Part shown: piece by piece, positions 15,776-24,265 of the stretch
Position numbering within the stretch: the stretch's first letter is position 1
Layout: each line of letters begins with the position of its first letter
Assembly: GCF_017565305.1 (NCBI RefSeq)
Contig: NZ_JAGEKP010000020.1
Coordinates: 1-52,400, forward strand
DNA length: 52,400 bases
Direction: 5' to 3'
Origin: Leifsonia sp. TF02-11
GTDB taxonomy: Bacteria > Actinomycetota > Actinomycetes > Actinomycetales > Microbacteriaceae
The notes under the pieces: model-generated
What the model saw: only the letters and a program-made list of their open reading frames with translations
Database searches by the model: none
Told to the model about the DNA's origin: nothing
Program-made: the position numbers and the translations under genes

Positions 15776-16369
15776 ATGGGAATCATCTCGTCCGGCTTCC
15801 TCGGCCGGCGGCGAACCGAGGATCCGCGCCTCCCGCCCGGCCAGTACATCACGGAGGGTTTCCCCGTGCTGTCCGCCGGGCCGACGCCACGCATCGCGAA
15901 AGACGACTGGGCGTTCACGATCACGACGGAGAAGGGTGTCGTGCACCGGTGGAGCTGGGACGAGTTCCTCGCCCTCCCGCAGGCCGACGTCGGCACCGAC
16001 ATCCACTGCGTGACCAGCTGGTCGAAGCTCGGCACCTCGTGGCGCGGGGTCGCCCTCGACACCTTGTTCGAGAACGTCGACACCGACTACGAGTACACGA
16101 TGGCGCACTCCTACGGCGGGTACACGACGAACGTGCCGCTGAAAGATCTGCTCGACGGCAAGGCCTGGGTCGCCCACACCTTCGACGGCGCCGACCTCGC
16201 TCCTGAGCACGGCGGCCCCGCGCGTCTGCTGGTGCCGCACCTGTACTTCTGGAAGAGCGCCAAGTGGGTCAGCGGCCTCGAGATGCTGCCGCAGGACCAG
16301 CCGGGCTTCTGGGAGCAGAACGGCTACAACATGTACGGGGACCCCTGGAAGGAAGAGCGCTACTGGTGA
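15776..16369 (+). CDS. Soluble sulfite-oxidase-like molybdopterin enzyme
   Basis: At 197 residues this is a minimal SUOX-fold enzyme lacking the dimerisation domain. The Mo-ligand cysteine is in TDIHCVTSWSKLGTSWRGV. Other conserved parts are HSYGGYTTNVPL and PHLYFWKSAKWV. No signal peptide or heme domain is present, so it is likely cytoplasmic. It is translationally coupled (overlapping stop/start) to a flavin reductase that probably supplies or accepts electrons. This pair resembles bacterial YuiH-type two-gene systems; the substrate is unknown. Confidence 0.88.
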   Translation: MGIISSGFLGRRRTEDPRLPPGQYITEGFPVLSAGPTPRIAKDDWAFTITTEKGVVHRWSWDEFLALPQADVGTDIHCVTSWSKLGTSWRGVALDTLFENVDTDYEYTMAHSYGGYTTNVPLKDLLDGKAWVAHTFDGADLAPEHGGPARLLVPHLYFWKSAKWVSGLEMLPQDQPGFWEQNGYNMYGDPWKEERYW

Positions 16370-17118
16370 CGACGGCGTGGCGGGTGGCCGATGTCGTGGC
16401 CGCACACGAGGAGACGGCGACGGCGCGCACCATCCGGTTGCGCATCCCGGGGCTCACCGGCCACCTGGCCGGACAGCACGTGGACATCCGGCTCACCGCG
16501 CCCGACGGCTATCAGGCGGTGCGCTCCTATTCGATCGCGTCGGCCTCCGGAGCCGGAGGGCTGGCGCCGGACGAGTTCGAGCTGACCGTGGAGGAGCTGC
16601 CCGACGGGGAGGTCTCGCCCTATCTCGTGCACGGCCTCGCGGTCGGCGACCAGCTGGAGGTCCGTGGCCCGGTCGGCGGCTGGTTCGTCTGGCGCGCGGG
16701 CGACACGGGGCCGGTGCAGCTGATCGCGGGCGGCTCCGGCGTGGTGCCGCTGATGTCGATGGCCCGGGCCCACGCCGCGGCGAACAGCGCCGCACCGTTC
16801 CGGCTGCTCTACTCGGCGCGCACGCCGATGTCGGTCTACTACCGCGACGAGCTCCTGGCGCTCGGCGAGGCGACTGCACCGCTGCGCGTCGACTACGTCT
16901 ACACGCGCGAGGCGCCGCCGGACTGGCCCGTGGCGGCTGGCCGGCTGACGGCGGACGCGCTGAACGCGCTCGTGCTACCGCCCGCGGACTCCCCCGCGTT
17001 CTACCTGTGCGGGTCGACCCCGTTCGTCGAGGCCGTCTCTGGATGGCTCGTCGACGCCGGCCACGACCCGGACCGCATCCGCACCGAGCGCTACGGCGGG
17101 ATCGGAGGGGCACAGTGA
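16366..17118 (+). CDS. FAD-binding ferredoxin reductase-type oxidoreductase
   Basis: The 250-residue enzyme starts at a GTG that overlaps the previous stop. It has the flavin site RSYSIASASG, the NAD(P)-binding loop GGSGVVPLMSMARA and the C-terminal YLCGSTPFVEAVSGWL. No 2Fe-2S cysteine motif is present. It should shuttle electrons between NAD(P)H and the adjacent small molybdoenzyme; the direction is not determined by sequence. It overlaps the next small gene by four bases. Confidence 0.88.
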   Translation: MTTAWRVADVVAAHEETATARTIRLRIPGLTGHLAGQHVDIRLTAPDGYQAVRSYSIASASGAGGLAPDEFELTVEELPDGEVSPYLVHGLAVGDQLEVRGPVGGWFVWRAGDTGPVQLIAGGSGVVPLMSMARAHAAANSAAPFRLLYSARTPMSVYYRDELLALGEATAPLRVDYVYTREAPPDWPVAAGRLTADALNALVLPPADSPAFYLCGSTPFVEAVSGWLVDAGHDPDRIRTERYGGIGGAQ

Positions 17119-17378
17119 CCGATATGGACTACCTCGACGGCAACGCGGCCGCCGGGCTCCTCTCCGAGGTGTTCTCGGCCGACATCACGTCGGCGCGCGG
17201 CAAGTGCGCCCACTGCGGCGACGTGACCGTGATCGCGCGGGCCCACGTCTACACCGACGACCACGGGATGGTGCTGCGCTGCCGGGTCTGCGGCGACGTC
17301 ATCGCGATGGCGTCGGAACGCGCCGGGCGGCTGTGCCTCGACCTCCGCGGCCTCGACTGGCTCGAGCTGGAGGTCTGA
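17115..17378 (+). CDS. DUF6510-like small zinc-ribbon protein
   Basis: This 87-residue protein has two CxxC pairs, CAHC and CRVC, separated by about 27 residues (KCAHCGDVTVIARAH and RCRVCGDVIAMA), consistent with one zinc ribbon. The C-terminus is LRGLDWLELEV. It is coupled to the flavin reductase by a GTGA overlap. I think it belongs to the DUF6510 family, but that is from memory. It may be a structural or electron-transfer partner of the molybdoenzyme pair. Confidence 0.75.
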   Translation: MTDMDYLDGNAAAGLLSEVFSADITSARGKCAHCGDVTVIARAHVYTDDHGMVLRCRVCGDVIAMASERAGRLCLDLRGLDWLELEV

Positions 17379-17440
17379 CTCAGCGCGAAGCGACGCCGTG
17401 CGGTGGTCCGCGCCCTCAGCACGCGGTCATCCGCTGCCCG

Positions 17441-17446
17441 TACAAT
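17441..17446 (+). promoter_or_regulatory. -10 box TACAAT for SDR gene
   Basis: TACAAT ends 6 nt before the GTG at 17453, supporting both the start choice and leaderless transcription. Confidence 0.55.
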
Positions 17447-17452
17447 CGTCCG

Positions 17453-18949
17453 GTGCCAGCCGAAACCTCCGCGAGCCTCGACCCCGACGATCTCGCGACG
17501 ACCCTCCGCGTCCTCGCCCAGCTCCACGAGCTCGACCAGGAGCACCCGGACTTCATCTCGGTGCGCCGGGCGACCGCGCACATGTTCAAGGCCGTCAAGC
17601 AGGCACGGCGTCGCGAGTTGCGGGAGGCCGAGCTCGCCGCCGACCGCGCCGTGATCGCGGCGACCGCGACGGGAGCACCCGACCGCATCGACGACGAGAC
17701 CCGCGGCCGCGACCTGACCTCCCCGACCACGGGCGCGACGACCGCCGGCACCCTGATCAACTCGCAGGCCTGCTACATCTGCAAGCAGCACTACACGCAG
17801 GTCGACTGGTTCTACCACCAGCTCTGCCCGTCGTGCGCCGCCTTCAGCCATGCCAAGCGCACGGCCCGCACCGACCTGTCCGGCAAGCGCGCCCTGCTCA
17901 CCGGCGGTCGCGCCAAGATCGGCATGCACATCGCGCTGCGCCTGCTGCGCGACGGCGCCGACCTCACCATCACGACGCGCTTCCCGCGCGACGCGGTGCG
18001 CCGGTTCTCGCAGCTGCCGGACGCGTCGGAGTGGCTGCACCGGCTGCGCGTGGTCGGCATCGACCTCCGCGACCCCGCGCAGGTGATCGGTCTGGCCGAC
18101 TCGGTGGCCTCCCGCGGCCCGCTGCACATTCTCATCAACAATGCGGCCCAGACGGTCCGCCGCTCCCCCGGCGCGTACTCGCTGCTGGCGGACGCCGAGT
18201 CGCACCCGCTGCCGGACGGTCCGCTGCCCGAGCTCGAGACGTTCGGCCACACCGCCGACCCGCACCCGCAGGCGCTGCAGGCGTCGGTCGCCGCGCATCC
18301 CCTGCTCTCGTCGGCGAACGTGCACGGCACGGTCGCCGAGCTGGTCGGCGCAGCAGCCCTGACCGCCGACGACCTGGCGTCGGCTGCGATGGCGGCCGGC
18401 TCCTCGTCGCTGGAACGCCACCACGACGGCACCGCCATCGACGCAGGCGGCCTGGTGCCCGACGTGCAGCGCGTCAACACCTGGACCAGGGCCGTCGGCG
18501 GGATCGACCCGCTCGAGCTGCTGGAGGTGCAGCTCTGCAACACGACGGCGCCGTTCATCCTCATCGACCGGCTGCGCCCGTCGCTCGCCGCCGCCGGCCG
18601 CTCCTACGTCGTCAACGTCTCCGCGATGGAGGGCGTCTTCGGCCGCCGCTACAAGGGCGCGGGACACCCCCACACCAACATGGCCAAGGCGGCGCTCAAC
18701 ATGCTCACGCGCACGAGCGCCCAGGAGATGTTCGACACCGACAACATCCTGATGACGAGCGTCGACACCGGCTGGATCACCGACGAGCGTCCCCACTACA
18801 CGAAGGTGCGTCTCGCCGAGGAGGGCTTCCACGCCCCGCTCGACCTCGTCGACGGCGCCGCCCGCGTCTACGACCCGATCGTCCGCGGCGAGGCCGGCGA
18901 AGACCTGCAGGGCGTGTTCCTGAAGGACTACGCGCCGTCGGCGTGGTGA
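17453..18949 (+). CDS. SDR-fold protein with N-terminal zinc ribbon, atypical active site
   Basis: The 498-residue protein has an alpha-helical N-terminus (1-100), a zinc ribbon with C107/C110 and C125/C128 (CYICKQHY and LCPSC), and then a short-chain dehydrogenase fold. The dinucleotide loop TGGRAKIG is at 150-157 and the NNAA motif at 229-232. The catalytic serine position is S390 (VNVSAMEG), but the YxxxK tyrosine position reads T408-N-M-A-K412, so the usual proton-donating Tyr is absent. A long insertion (about 245-345) separates these parts. The enzyme may have a different mechanism or be non-catalytic. The GTG start follows a TACAAT box. It is monocistronic, with hairpins after it. Confidence 0.85.
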   Translation: MPAETSASLDPDDLATTLRVLAQLHELDQEHPDFISVRRATAHMFKAVKQARRRELREAELAADRAVIAATATGAPDRIDDETRGRDLTSPTTGATTAGTLINSQACYICKQHYTQVDWFYHQLCPSCAAFSHAKRTARTDLSGKRALLTGGRAKIGMHIALRLLRDGADLTITTRFPRDAVRRFSQLPDASEWLHRLRVVGIDLRDPAQVIGLADSVASRGPLHILINNAAQTVRRSPGAYSLLADAESHPLPDGPLPELETFGHTADPHPQALQASVAAHPLLSSANVHGTVAELVGAAALTADDLASAAMAAGSSSLERHHDGTAIDAGGLVPDVQRVNTWTRAVGGIDPLELLEVQLCNTTAPFILIDRLRPSLAAAGRSYVVNVSAMEGVFGRRYKGAGHPHTNMAKAALNMLTRTSAQEMFDTDNILMTSVDTGWITDERPHYTKVRLAEEGFHAPLDLVDGAARVYDPIVRGEAGEDLQGVFLKDYAPSAW

Positions 18950-18952
18950 GGG

Positions 18953-18982
18953 AGCGGCTCCTGCCGCTGTGAGAACTCTCAC
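18953..18982 (+). terminator. Tandem short hairpins after SDR gene
   Basis: AGCGG/CCGCT (6-nt loop) is followed immediately by GTGAG/CTCAC (4-nt loop), a few bases after the SDR stop. There is no T-run. They plausibly end SDR transcription before the permease promoter. Confidence 0.4.
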
Positions 18983-19010
18983 TCGTCGCTGATCGGCCCG
19001 GCGTTCTGGC

Positions 19011-19016
19011 TAGAAT
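19011..19016 (+). promoter_or_regulatory. -10 box TAGAAT for APC permease
   Basis: TAGAAT is a good -10 sequence located about 107 bp upstream of the permease ATG. A recognisable -35 is not visible. It would give a transcript with a leader of about 100 nt. Confidence 0.4.
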
Positions 19017-19018
19017 TG

Positions 19019-19061
19019 CCCCGGCCATCCGGGGAGGTCGGTCGAGGGCTTCTCCCGAAGC
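19019..19061 (+). other. Structured leader of APC permease mRNA
   Basis: The leader holds CCCCGG/CCGGGG with a CCAT loop (19019-19034) and GCTTC/GAAGC with a TCCC loop (19048-19061). It does not show a riboswitch consensus that I can recognise. Confidence 0.4.
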
Positions 19062-19123
19062 TCTCTTCCAGCCGCCTGCGTGGTCAACGTACAGTGAGCA
19101 CGAAGGCAAACGAAGGGCAGCCG

Positions 19124-21223
19124 ATGTCGAGCAGTTCCCCGTCTGGCGACAAGGCGCGGGGCAACGGTCCTGCTGCTCAGGACCGTCCGTCTCCGACGAT
19201 CCTCCCCGACGAGCTCTCCGGGGCCGTCCCGCCGCGGGTGCGGCCGAGGGAGCCCGTCCCGATCCCCGGGCAGGCGCAGCCCGTCGCCGCCCACGAGGTG
19301 CACGGCGGCCGGTTCAAGCACTGGCTGCTGCGCGGGATGGTCGACGAGAAGGGCACCCAGCAGGGGCCGCACGGTCAGCATCCCGAGCACCTGCACTCGT
19401 GGTGGCGCGTCATGTGCCTCACCGGTCTCGACTACTTCTCGACCCTCGGCTACCAGCCCGCCATCGCCGCCCTCGCGGCCGGCTTGATCTCGCCGTTCGC
19501 GACCCTCGTGCTCGTCGCCCTGACGCTGCTCGGCGCGCTCCCGGTGTACCGCAGGGTCGCCAACGAGAGCTTCCGCGGCTCGGGTTCCATCGCCATGCTC
19601 GAGCGCTTCCTGCCGTGGTGGGCCGGCAAGCTGTTCGTGCTCGTCCTCCTCGGCTTCGCCGCGACCGACTTCATGATCACGATCACGCTGTCCGCAGCGG
19701 ACGCGACGGCACACGCCATCGAGAACCCGTTCGCGCCGTCGTGGTTCCACGGCAACAACGTCATCATCACGCTCGTGCTGCTCACCCTGCTCGGCGCGGT
19801 CTTCCTCAAAGGCTTCCGGGAGGCCATCGGCATCGCCGTGGTGCTGGTCGGCGTCTACCTCGCGCTGAACGTCGTGGTGGTGTCCACCTCCATCGTGCAG
19901 GTGTTCCAGCATCCCACCGCGATCGACGACTGGTGGAACGCCATGTTCCAGCAGAACGGCAACCCGTTCCTCGTCGTGGGTGTCGCGCTGCTCGTGTTCC
20001 CCAAGCTCGCGCTCGGCCTCTCCGGCTTCGAGACCGGTGTCGCCGTCATGCCGCAGATCAAGGGCAAGCCGGACGACGACCCCAACCACCCCGTCGGGCG
20101 GATCCGCGGCGCGCACAAGCTGCTGACCACGGCCGCCATCATCATGAGCGTGTTCCTCATCACCTCGAGCTTCACGACGACGCTGCTGATCCCGCAGAAG
20201 GAGTTCCAGGCGGGCGGCTCCGCCAACGGCCGCGCACTGGCCTACCTGGCGCACGAGTACCTCGGCAACGGTTTCGGCACGGTCTACGACATCAGCACCA
20301 TCCTCATCCTGTGGTTCGCCGGCGCCTCCGCCATGGCGGGCCTCCTCAACCTGGTGCCGCGCTACCTCCCCCGCTACGGGATGGCGCCGCAGTGGGCGCG
20401 CGCTGTGCGTCCGCTGGTCCTGGTCTTCACCGCCATCGCGTTCCTCATCACCCTGATCTTCGACGCGAACGTCGACGCCCAGGGCGGCGCCTACGCGACG
20501 GGCGTCCTGGTACTCATCACCTCGGCGTCGCTCGCAGTGAGCCTGTCGGCGTGGCGCAAGAAGCAGCCCAAACGCACCGTCGTCTTCGCGATCATCACCG
20601 CGATCTTCGTCTACACCACGGTCGACAACATCATCGAGCGGCCCGACGGTCTGCGCATCGCGACCCTGTTCATCCTGGGCATCCTGATCGTGTCGATCGT
20701 GTCGCGCATCGGACGCTCGTTCCAGCTGCGAGCGACCAGCGTCACCTTCGACGTCACGGCGCTCGACTTCATCCTGGAGGACGCTGAGGAGGGCGAGATC
20801 CGCATCATCTCGCACGAGCCGGATGTCGACACGACCAAGGAGTACGAGGAGAAGAACAAGGACGAGCGCAAGTACAGCCACATCCCGCAGCGCTCGCGCA
20901 CGATCTTCCTCGAAGTCCTCAAGTCCGACTCCTCCGACTTCGAGGAAGACCTCGTCGTCCACGGCGTGGTGAAGTACGGCTACCGCGTGCTGCGCGTCAC
21001 GAGCGGCAACGTGCCGAACACGATCGCCGCCGTCCTCCTCGAGATCCGCGACGTCACCGGAGTGGTGCCGACGGTCTACTTCGAGTGGACGGAGGGCAAC
21101 CCGATCTCGAACATGTTCCGCTACCTCATCACCGGCGTCGGCGAGGTCGCGCCGGTCACCCGTGAGGTGCTGAGGGAGGCCGAGAAGGACGTCAAGCGGC
21201 GCCCCGCCGTGCACGTGGCCTGA
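19124..21223 (+). CDS. APC-superfamily permease with cytosolic C-terminal domain
   Basis: This 699-residue protein has a hydrophilic N-terminus of about 100 residues, then about twelve membrane helices (from [20 protein letters not shown]), with the APC-type segment [18 protein letters not shown] in the middle. The last 160 residues are soluble ([20 protein letters not shown] to the end). The closest architecture I know is actinobacterial amino acid/potassium APC permeases. The substrate cannot be fixed. The ATG at 19124 is preceded by AAGGG at a suitable distance; an alternative GTG lies at 19094. A structured leader precedes it. Confidence 0.85.
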   Translation: MSSSSPSGDKARGNGPAAQDRPSPTILPDELSGAVPPRVRPREPVPIPGQAQPVAAHEVHGGRFKHWLLRGMVDEKGTQQGPHGQHPEHLHSWWRVMCLTGLDYFSTLGYQPAIAALAAGLISPFATLVLVALTLLGALPVYRRVANESFRGSGSIAMLERFLPWWAGKLFVLVLLGFAATDFMITITLSAADATAHAIENPFAPSWFHGNNVIITLVLLTLLGAVFLKGFREAIGIAVVLVGVYLALNVVVVSTSIVQVFQHPTAIDDWWNAMFQQNGNPFLVVGVALLVFPKLALGLSGFETGVAVMPQIKGKPDDDPNHPVGRIRGAHKLLTTAAIIMSVFLITSSFTTTLLIPQKEFQAGGSANGRALAYLAHEYLGNGFGTVYDISTILILWFAGASAMAGLLNLVPRYLPRYGMAPQWARAVRPLVLVFTAIAFLITLIFDANVDAQGGAYATGVLVLITSASLAVSLSAWRKKQPKRTVVFAIITAIFVYTTVDNIIERPDGLRIATLFILGILIVSIVSRIGRSFQLRATSVTFDVTALDFILEDAEEGEIRIISHEPDVDTTKEYEEKNKDERKYSHIPQRSRTIFLEVLKSDSSDFEEDLVVHGVVKYGYRVLRVTSGNVPNTIAAVLLEIRDVTGVVPTVYFEWTEGNPISNMFRYLITGVGEVAPVTREVLREAEKDVKRRPAVHVA

Positions 21224-21255
21224 CCGTACCCCCGCCACTGTGGCACGATGTGCCC

Positions 21256-21690
21256 ATGGACTCGCACGCGATCTTCGAGACGATCGGCATCGCCTTCGAG
21301 TTCGTCGGCGTCGCGGCGCTGGCGATCGGCTTCGTGGTCGCCCTCGTCATCGCGCTCACCGTCTGGATCCGCACCCGAAACGGCACGACGGCGTTCCGCA
21401 CCCTGCGGGAGGCGTTCGGCGGCGTGATCCTGCTCGGGCTGGAGCTGCTGGTCGCGGCGGACCTGGTCAAGACCGTGACCTCGCAGCCCACGCTCACCGA
21501 CGCACTCGTGCTCGGCATCATCGTGCTCATCCGCACCATCCTCAGCTTCTCGCTGCAGGTGGAGATCGACGGAGTGGCGCCGTGGCGCCGCGCGCTGGTC
21601 ACCGGTCCGGAGGTGCTGGCGCACGCAGCGAAGAAGGCCGCGAGTGCCGGCCCCGGGCCGGACGCGCCCTCGGCATCCCCCGGGATCTGA
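21256..21690 (+). CDS. DUF1622 membrane protein
   Basis: The 144-residue protein has three membrane helices. The segments VIALTVWIRTRNG, FRTLREAFGGVILLGLELLVAADLVKTV and LIRTILSFSLQVEIDGVAPW match the DUF1622 family, whose function is unknown. The ATG at 21256 is chosen; a GTG lies two codons upstream. A weak -10 (CACGAT) ends 6 nt before the ATG. Its stop faces the convergent DUF5997 gene 15 bp away. Confidence 0.85.
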   Translation: MDSHAIFETIGIAFEFVGVAALAIGFVVALVIALTVWIRTRNGTTAFRTLREAFGGVILLGLELLVAADLVKTVTSQPTLTDALVLGIIVLIRTILSFSLQVEIDGVAPWRRALVTGPEVLAHAAKKAASAGPGPDAPSASPGI

Positions 21691-21705
21691 CGCCGCGCCG
21701 CGCGC

Positions 21706-22086
21706 TCAATCGCGCGCGGCCGCGCGCTCCGCGTTGCGCTGCTTGACCCGGGCGTTCTCGGCGCGCACCTGCGCCTGGGTCGCCCGCTCGGCCACCAGCC
21801 ACGCGGGAGGCTCGGCGAGGAGCGCCTTGATCTGGGCCGTGGTCAGCGGCTCGGTCACGCCGCCGCGGGCCAGGCCGGAGTTGCTCACGCCGAGCTTGCG
21901 GGCGACGACGTCGCGCGGGTGCGGGCCGTCGGCGCGCAGGTCGACCAGCCAGGCGGGCGGGTTCGCGTTCAGCTCGTCGAGCTCGGTGCGGCTGATGTCG
22001 CGGTCGCGGAACTCCTCCGGCGCCGCCGACAGCAGGATGCCGAGCTTCTTGGCTGCGGTGGCCGCCTTCATGGTCTGGGCTTTCAT
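21706..22086 (-). CDS. DUF5997 family protein
   Basis: This 126-residue protein begins MKAQTMKAATAAKKLGILL, the typical DUF5997 opening, with two similar segments each containing PPAWL (NPPAWLVDLRADGP and EPPAWLVAERATQ). It ends in a charged helix (RAENARVKQRNAERAAARD). Its function is unknown. It is divergent from the LysR-type sensor gene, with mirror-image TACCCT boxes 7 nt before each start, and the two genes are neighbours in other actinobacteria as far as I recall. That suggests a functional pair. Confidence 0.85.
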   Translation of the reverse strand: MKAQTMKAATAAKKLGILLSAAPEEFRDRDISRTELDELNANPPAWLVDLRADGPHPRDVVARKLGVSNSGLARGGVTEPLTTAQIKALLAEPPAWLVAERATQAQVRAENARVKQRNAERAAARD

Positions 22087-22093
22087 GTGTTCA

Positions 22094-22099
22094 AGGGTA
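22094..22099 (-). promoter_or_regulatory. -10 box TACCCT for DUF5997 gene
   Basis: On the minus strand TACCCT ends 7 nt before the ATG at 22086. It is part of GATACCCT, which is repeated in inverted orientation for the divergent gene. Confidence 0.55.
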
Positions 22100-22127
22100 T
22101 CGTCCGCCGGCGCTCCCGGCCGTTCGA

Positions 22128-22133
22128 TACCCT
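22128..22133 (+). promoter_or_regulatory. -10 box TACCCT for LysR-type sensor gene
   Basis: TACCCT ends 7 nt before the ATG at 22141. GATACCCT at 22126-22133 and AGGGTATC at 22094-22101 form an inverted pair. Confidence 0.55.
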
Positions 22134-22140
22134 GGCCTGC

Positions 22141-22830
22141 ATGGCCTCCCGCTTCACCCTCGCGTTCCCGCTCGGCGTCACGATCGGCAAGTGGACGCGT
22201 GTCTTCGCCGAGCGGCAGCCCGATGTGGAGCTGGTCGCCGCGCCGTCCGCCGATCCGTTGGCGGCGCTGGCGGCGGGCGAGGCCGACATGGTGTTCGCCC
22301 GCGACGCCGAGGCGGCGGACGACCGGCACCTCATCCCGCTGTACTCGGAGGACGTCGTGGTCGTGATGAACCACGAGCACCTCCTGACGCTGGAGGAGAA
22401 GCTGCACCTGGCCGATCTCGACGGCGTGCAGCGGGTCGAAGGCGAGCCGTCCGAGGCGCTGATGCGCGAGGTCGCGACGGGCGACGGCATCGCCCTGATG
22501 CCGGCCTCGGTCGCCAAGGCGCTGCGTCGCAAGGACGTGGAGGCGATCCGGCTGGAGGACGGCCCGGTCTCTCAGGTGGGTCTGACCTGGCCCCGGGAGG
22601 GCCAGCATCCCCTCGTCGACGAGTTCATCGGCATCGTGCGCGGCCGAACGGCGCACAGCTCGCGCAACCCCGAGGTGGCCGCCACGCAGTCCGCACAGGC
22701 GACGCAGGATGCCAAGGCGGCCAAGGCCGCGAAGGTGGCGTCCACGCAGTCGGCGCGGGCCGCGAAGCAGGCGAGGCGGGCGGCGGCGGCGAAGCGGTCG
22801 TCGGGCAAGCGCCCGCGTCCCAAGCGCTGA
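22141..22830 (+). CDS. LysR-type substrate-binding domain without HTH, Ala/Lys-rich tail
   Basis: The 229-residue protein starts directly in a periplasmic-binding-like effector domain (SRFTLAFPLGVTIGKWTRVF, then PLAALAAGEADMVFARD and GDGIALMPASVAKALRR) and has no winged helix-turn-helix. From about residue 180 it becomes an Ala/Lys/Arg/Ser-rich tail (AKAAKAAKVAST, KQARRAAAAKRSSGKRPRPK), similar in composition to histone H1-like tails. It might bind DNA through the tail or partner with the divergent DUF5997 protein. The ATG start fits the TACCCT box 7 nt upstream. Confidence 0.85.
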   Translation: MASRFTLAFPLGVTIGKWTRVFAERQPDVELVAAPSADPLAALAAGEADMVFARDAEAADDRHLIPLYSEDVVVVMNHEHLLTLEEKLHLADLDGVQRVEGEPSEALMREVATGDGIALMPASVAKALRRKDVEAIRLEDGPVSQVGLTWPREGQHPLVDEFIGIVRGRTAHSSRNPEVAATQSAQATQDAKAAKAAKVASTQSARAAKQARRAAAAKRSSGKRPRPKR

Positions 22831-22901
22831 CGGCCGCGCACCGGCGGCGTGTTCCGCCAGTGGGCCGCGTGGCATGGGCGGGACTTCGGCAGAATGGGAT
22901 C

Positions 22902-24227
22902 ATGACGGCCAACGACGGCACGACGACCCTCACGACCGATCTCGGCACCAGCATCGGGCGCGCGGCCCAGAGCGCCGTCTACCGCGCCGGCGTGATCGGG
23001 GGGCGCCCCGCCGTCCCCGTCGCCTTCCCCGACGTGGAGCGCGCCGCCCGCCGCCGCCTGTCGCGCGCCGCGTACGCCTACATCGCCGGCTCGGCCGGCC
23101 TCGAGCGCACCGACGCCGCCGACACCGCCGCCTTCGGCCGGCACCGCATCGTGCCGCGCGTGCTCCGCGATGTCTCCCGTCGCGATCTCTCGATCGAGCT
23201 GTTCGGGCGCACCCTGCCCGCTCCCCTGCTGCTGGCGCCGATCGGTGTGCTCGAGCTCGCACGCAGGGGCGGCGACGCCTCCGCTGCGCGCGCCGCCGCG
23301 GCGCAGGGGGTGCCGTTCACGATCTCCACACAGGCCTCCGCACCGATGGAGGACATCGCAGCGGCGATGGACGCGACCCGTCCCGGCGCGCCGCGGTGGT
23401 TCCAGCTGTACTGGAGCTCGTCCCGCGCACTTGTCGCCAGCCTGGTCGCGCGGGCGGAGGCCTGCGGCTGCGAGGCGATCGTCGTCACCCTCGACACGCA
23501 TGTGCTGGGTTGGCGGCCACGCGACCTCGCGCTCGGCTACCTGCCGTTCAGCCGAGGGCTCGGCATCGCCCAGTACACCAGCGACCCGGTGTTCCGCGCT
23601 CTCGTGCGCGAGCGGATGTCGGCCGCGGGGCCGCGCGAGCGCACGCCCGTCACGCCGGCGGCCGTCGCGTCGTTCGCCAGCATCCTGCGGCACCATCCCG
23701 GCGGCCTGCGGGAGTCCCTGCGCTCGGGAGAGCCGCTGGCTGCGGTCGAGACGTTCCTCGACGTGTTCGCCGACCCGTCGCTGGGCTGGGACGACCTGGC
23801 GTTCCTGCGCGAGCGCACACGCCTGCCGATCGTCCTGAAGGGCGTGCTGCACCCCGACGACGCCCGGCGCGCGGTCGACGCGGGTGTGGACGCGGTGCAG
23901 GTGTCGACCCACGGCGGCCGCCAGATCGACGGCGAGATCGCGGCGCTCGACGCGCTGCCCGGAGTGGTCGAGGCGGTCGACGGCCGCCTCCCCGTGCTGT
24001 TCGACAGCGGGATCCGCGGCGGAGCCGACGCCGTCATCGCACTCGCGCTCGGTGCGCGCGCCGTCGCGATCGGGAGGCCGTACGCCTACGCGCTCGCGGT
24101 CGCAGGCGAGCGCGGAGTGCGCGAGCTGCTCAGGAACGTCCTGGCGGAGCTCGACATCACGCTGGGCCTCGCGGGAGTCCGACGCGCAGCCGATCTCGAC
24201 CCGTCCGTGCTGGTGAGCCGACGCTGA
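22902..24227 (+). CDS. FMN-dependent alpha-hydroxy-acid oxidase (lactate monooxygenase-like)
   Basis: This 441-residue TIM-barrel flavoenzyme oxidises L-2-hydroxy acids. Visible landmarks are LLLAPIGVLELARRGGD, WFQLYWSSSRAL, the FMN lysine in PIVLKGVLHPDDA, the catalytic His-Gly-Gly-Arg in VSTHGGRQIDGEI and VLFDSGIRGGADAV near the phosphate site. The length and the insertion around residue 230-280 are closer to lactate 2-monooxygenases than to membrane lactate dehydrogenases. SNHGG is changed to STHGG. A near-consensus CAGAAT ends 6 nt before the ATG. Confidence 0.88.
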   Translation: MTANDGTTTLTTDLGTSIGRAAQSAVYRAGVIGGRPAVPVAFPDVERAARRRLSRAAYAYIAGSAGLERTDAADTAAFGRHRIVPRVLRDVSRRDLSIELFGRTLPAPLLLAPIGVLELARRGGDASAARAAAAQGVPFTISTQASAPMEDIAAAMDATRPGAPRWFQLYWSSSRALVASLVARAEACGCEAIVVTLDTHVLGWRPRDLALGYLPFSRGLGIAQYTSDPVFRALVRERMSAAGPRERTPVTPAAVASFASILRHHPGGLRESLRSGEPLAAVETFLDVFADPSLGWDDLAFLRERTRLPIVLKGVLHPDDARRAVDAGVDAVQVSTHGGRQIDGEIAALDALPGVVEAVDGRLPVLFDSGIRGGADAVIALALGARAVAIGRPYAYALAVAGERGVRELLRNVLAELDITLGLAGVRRAADLDPSVLVSRR

Positions 24228-24253
24228 GCGTGTCGCCCGGCGGGGCCGCACTC

Positions 24254-24259
24254 TAGACT
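24254..24259 (+). promoter_or_regulatory. -10 box TAGACT
   Basis: TAGACT ends 6 nt before the ATG at 24266, so the membrane protein gene is probably leaderless. Confidence 0.5.
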
Positions 24260-24265
24260 CGGGTC

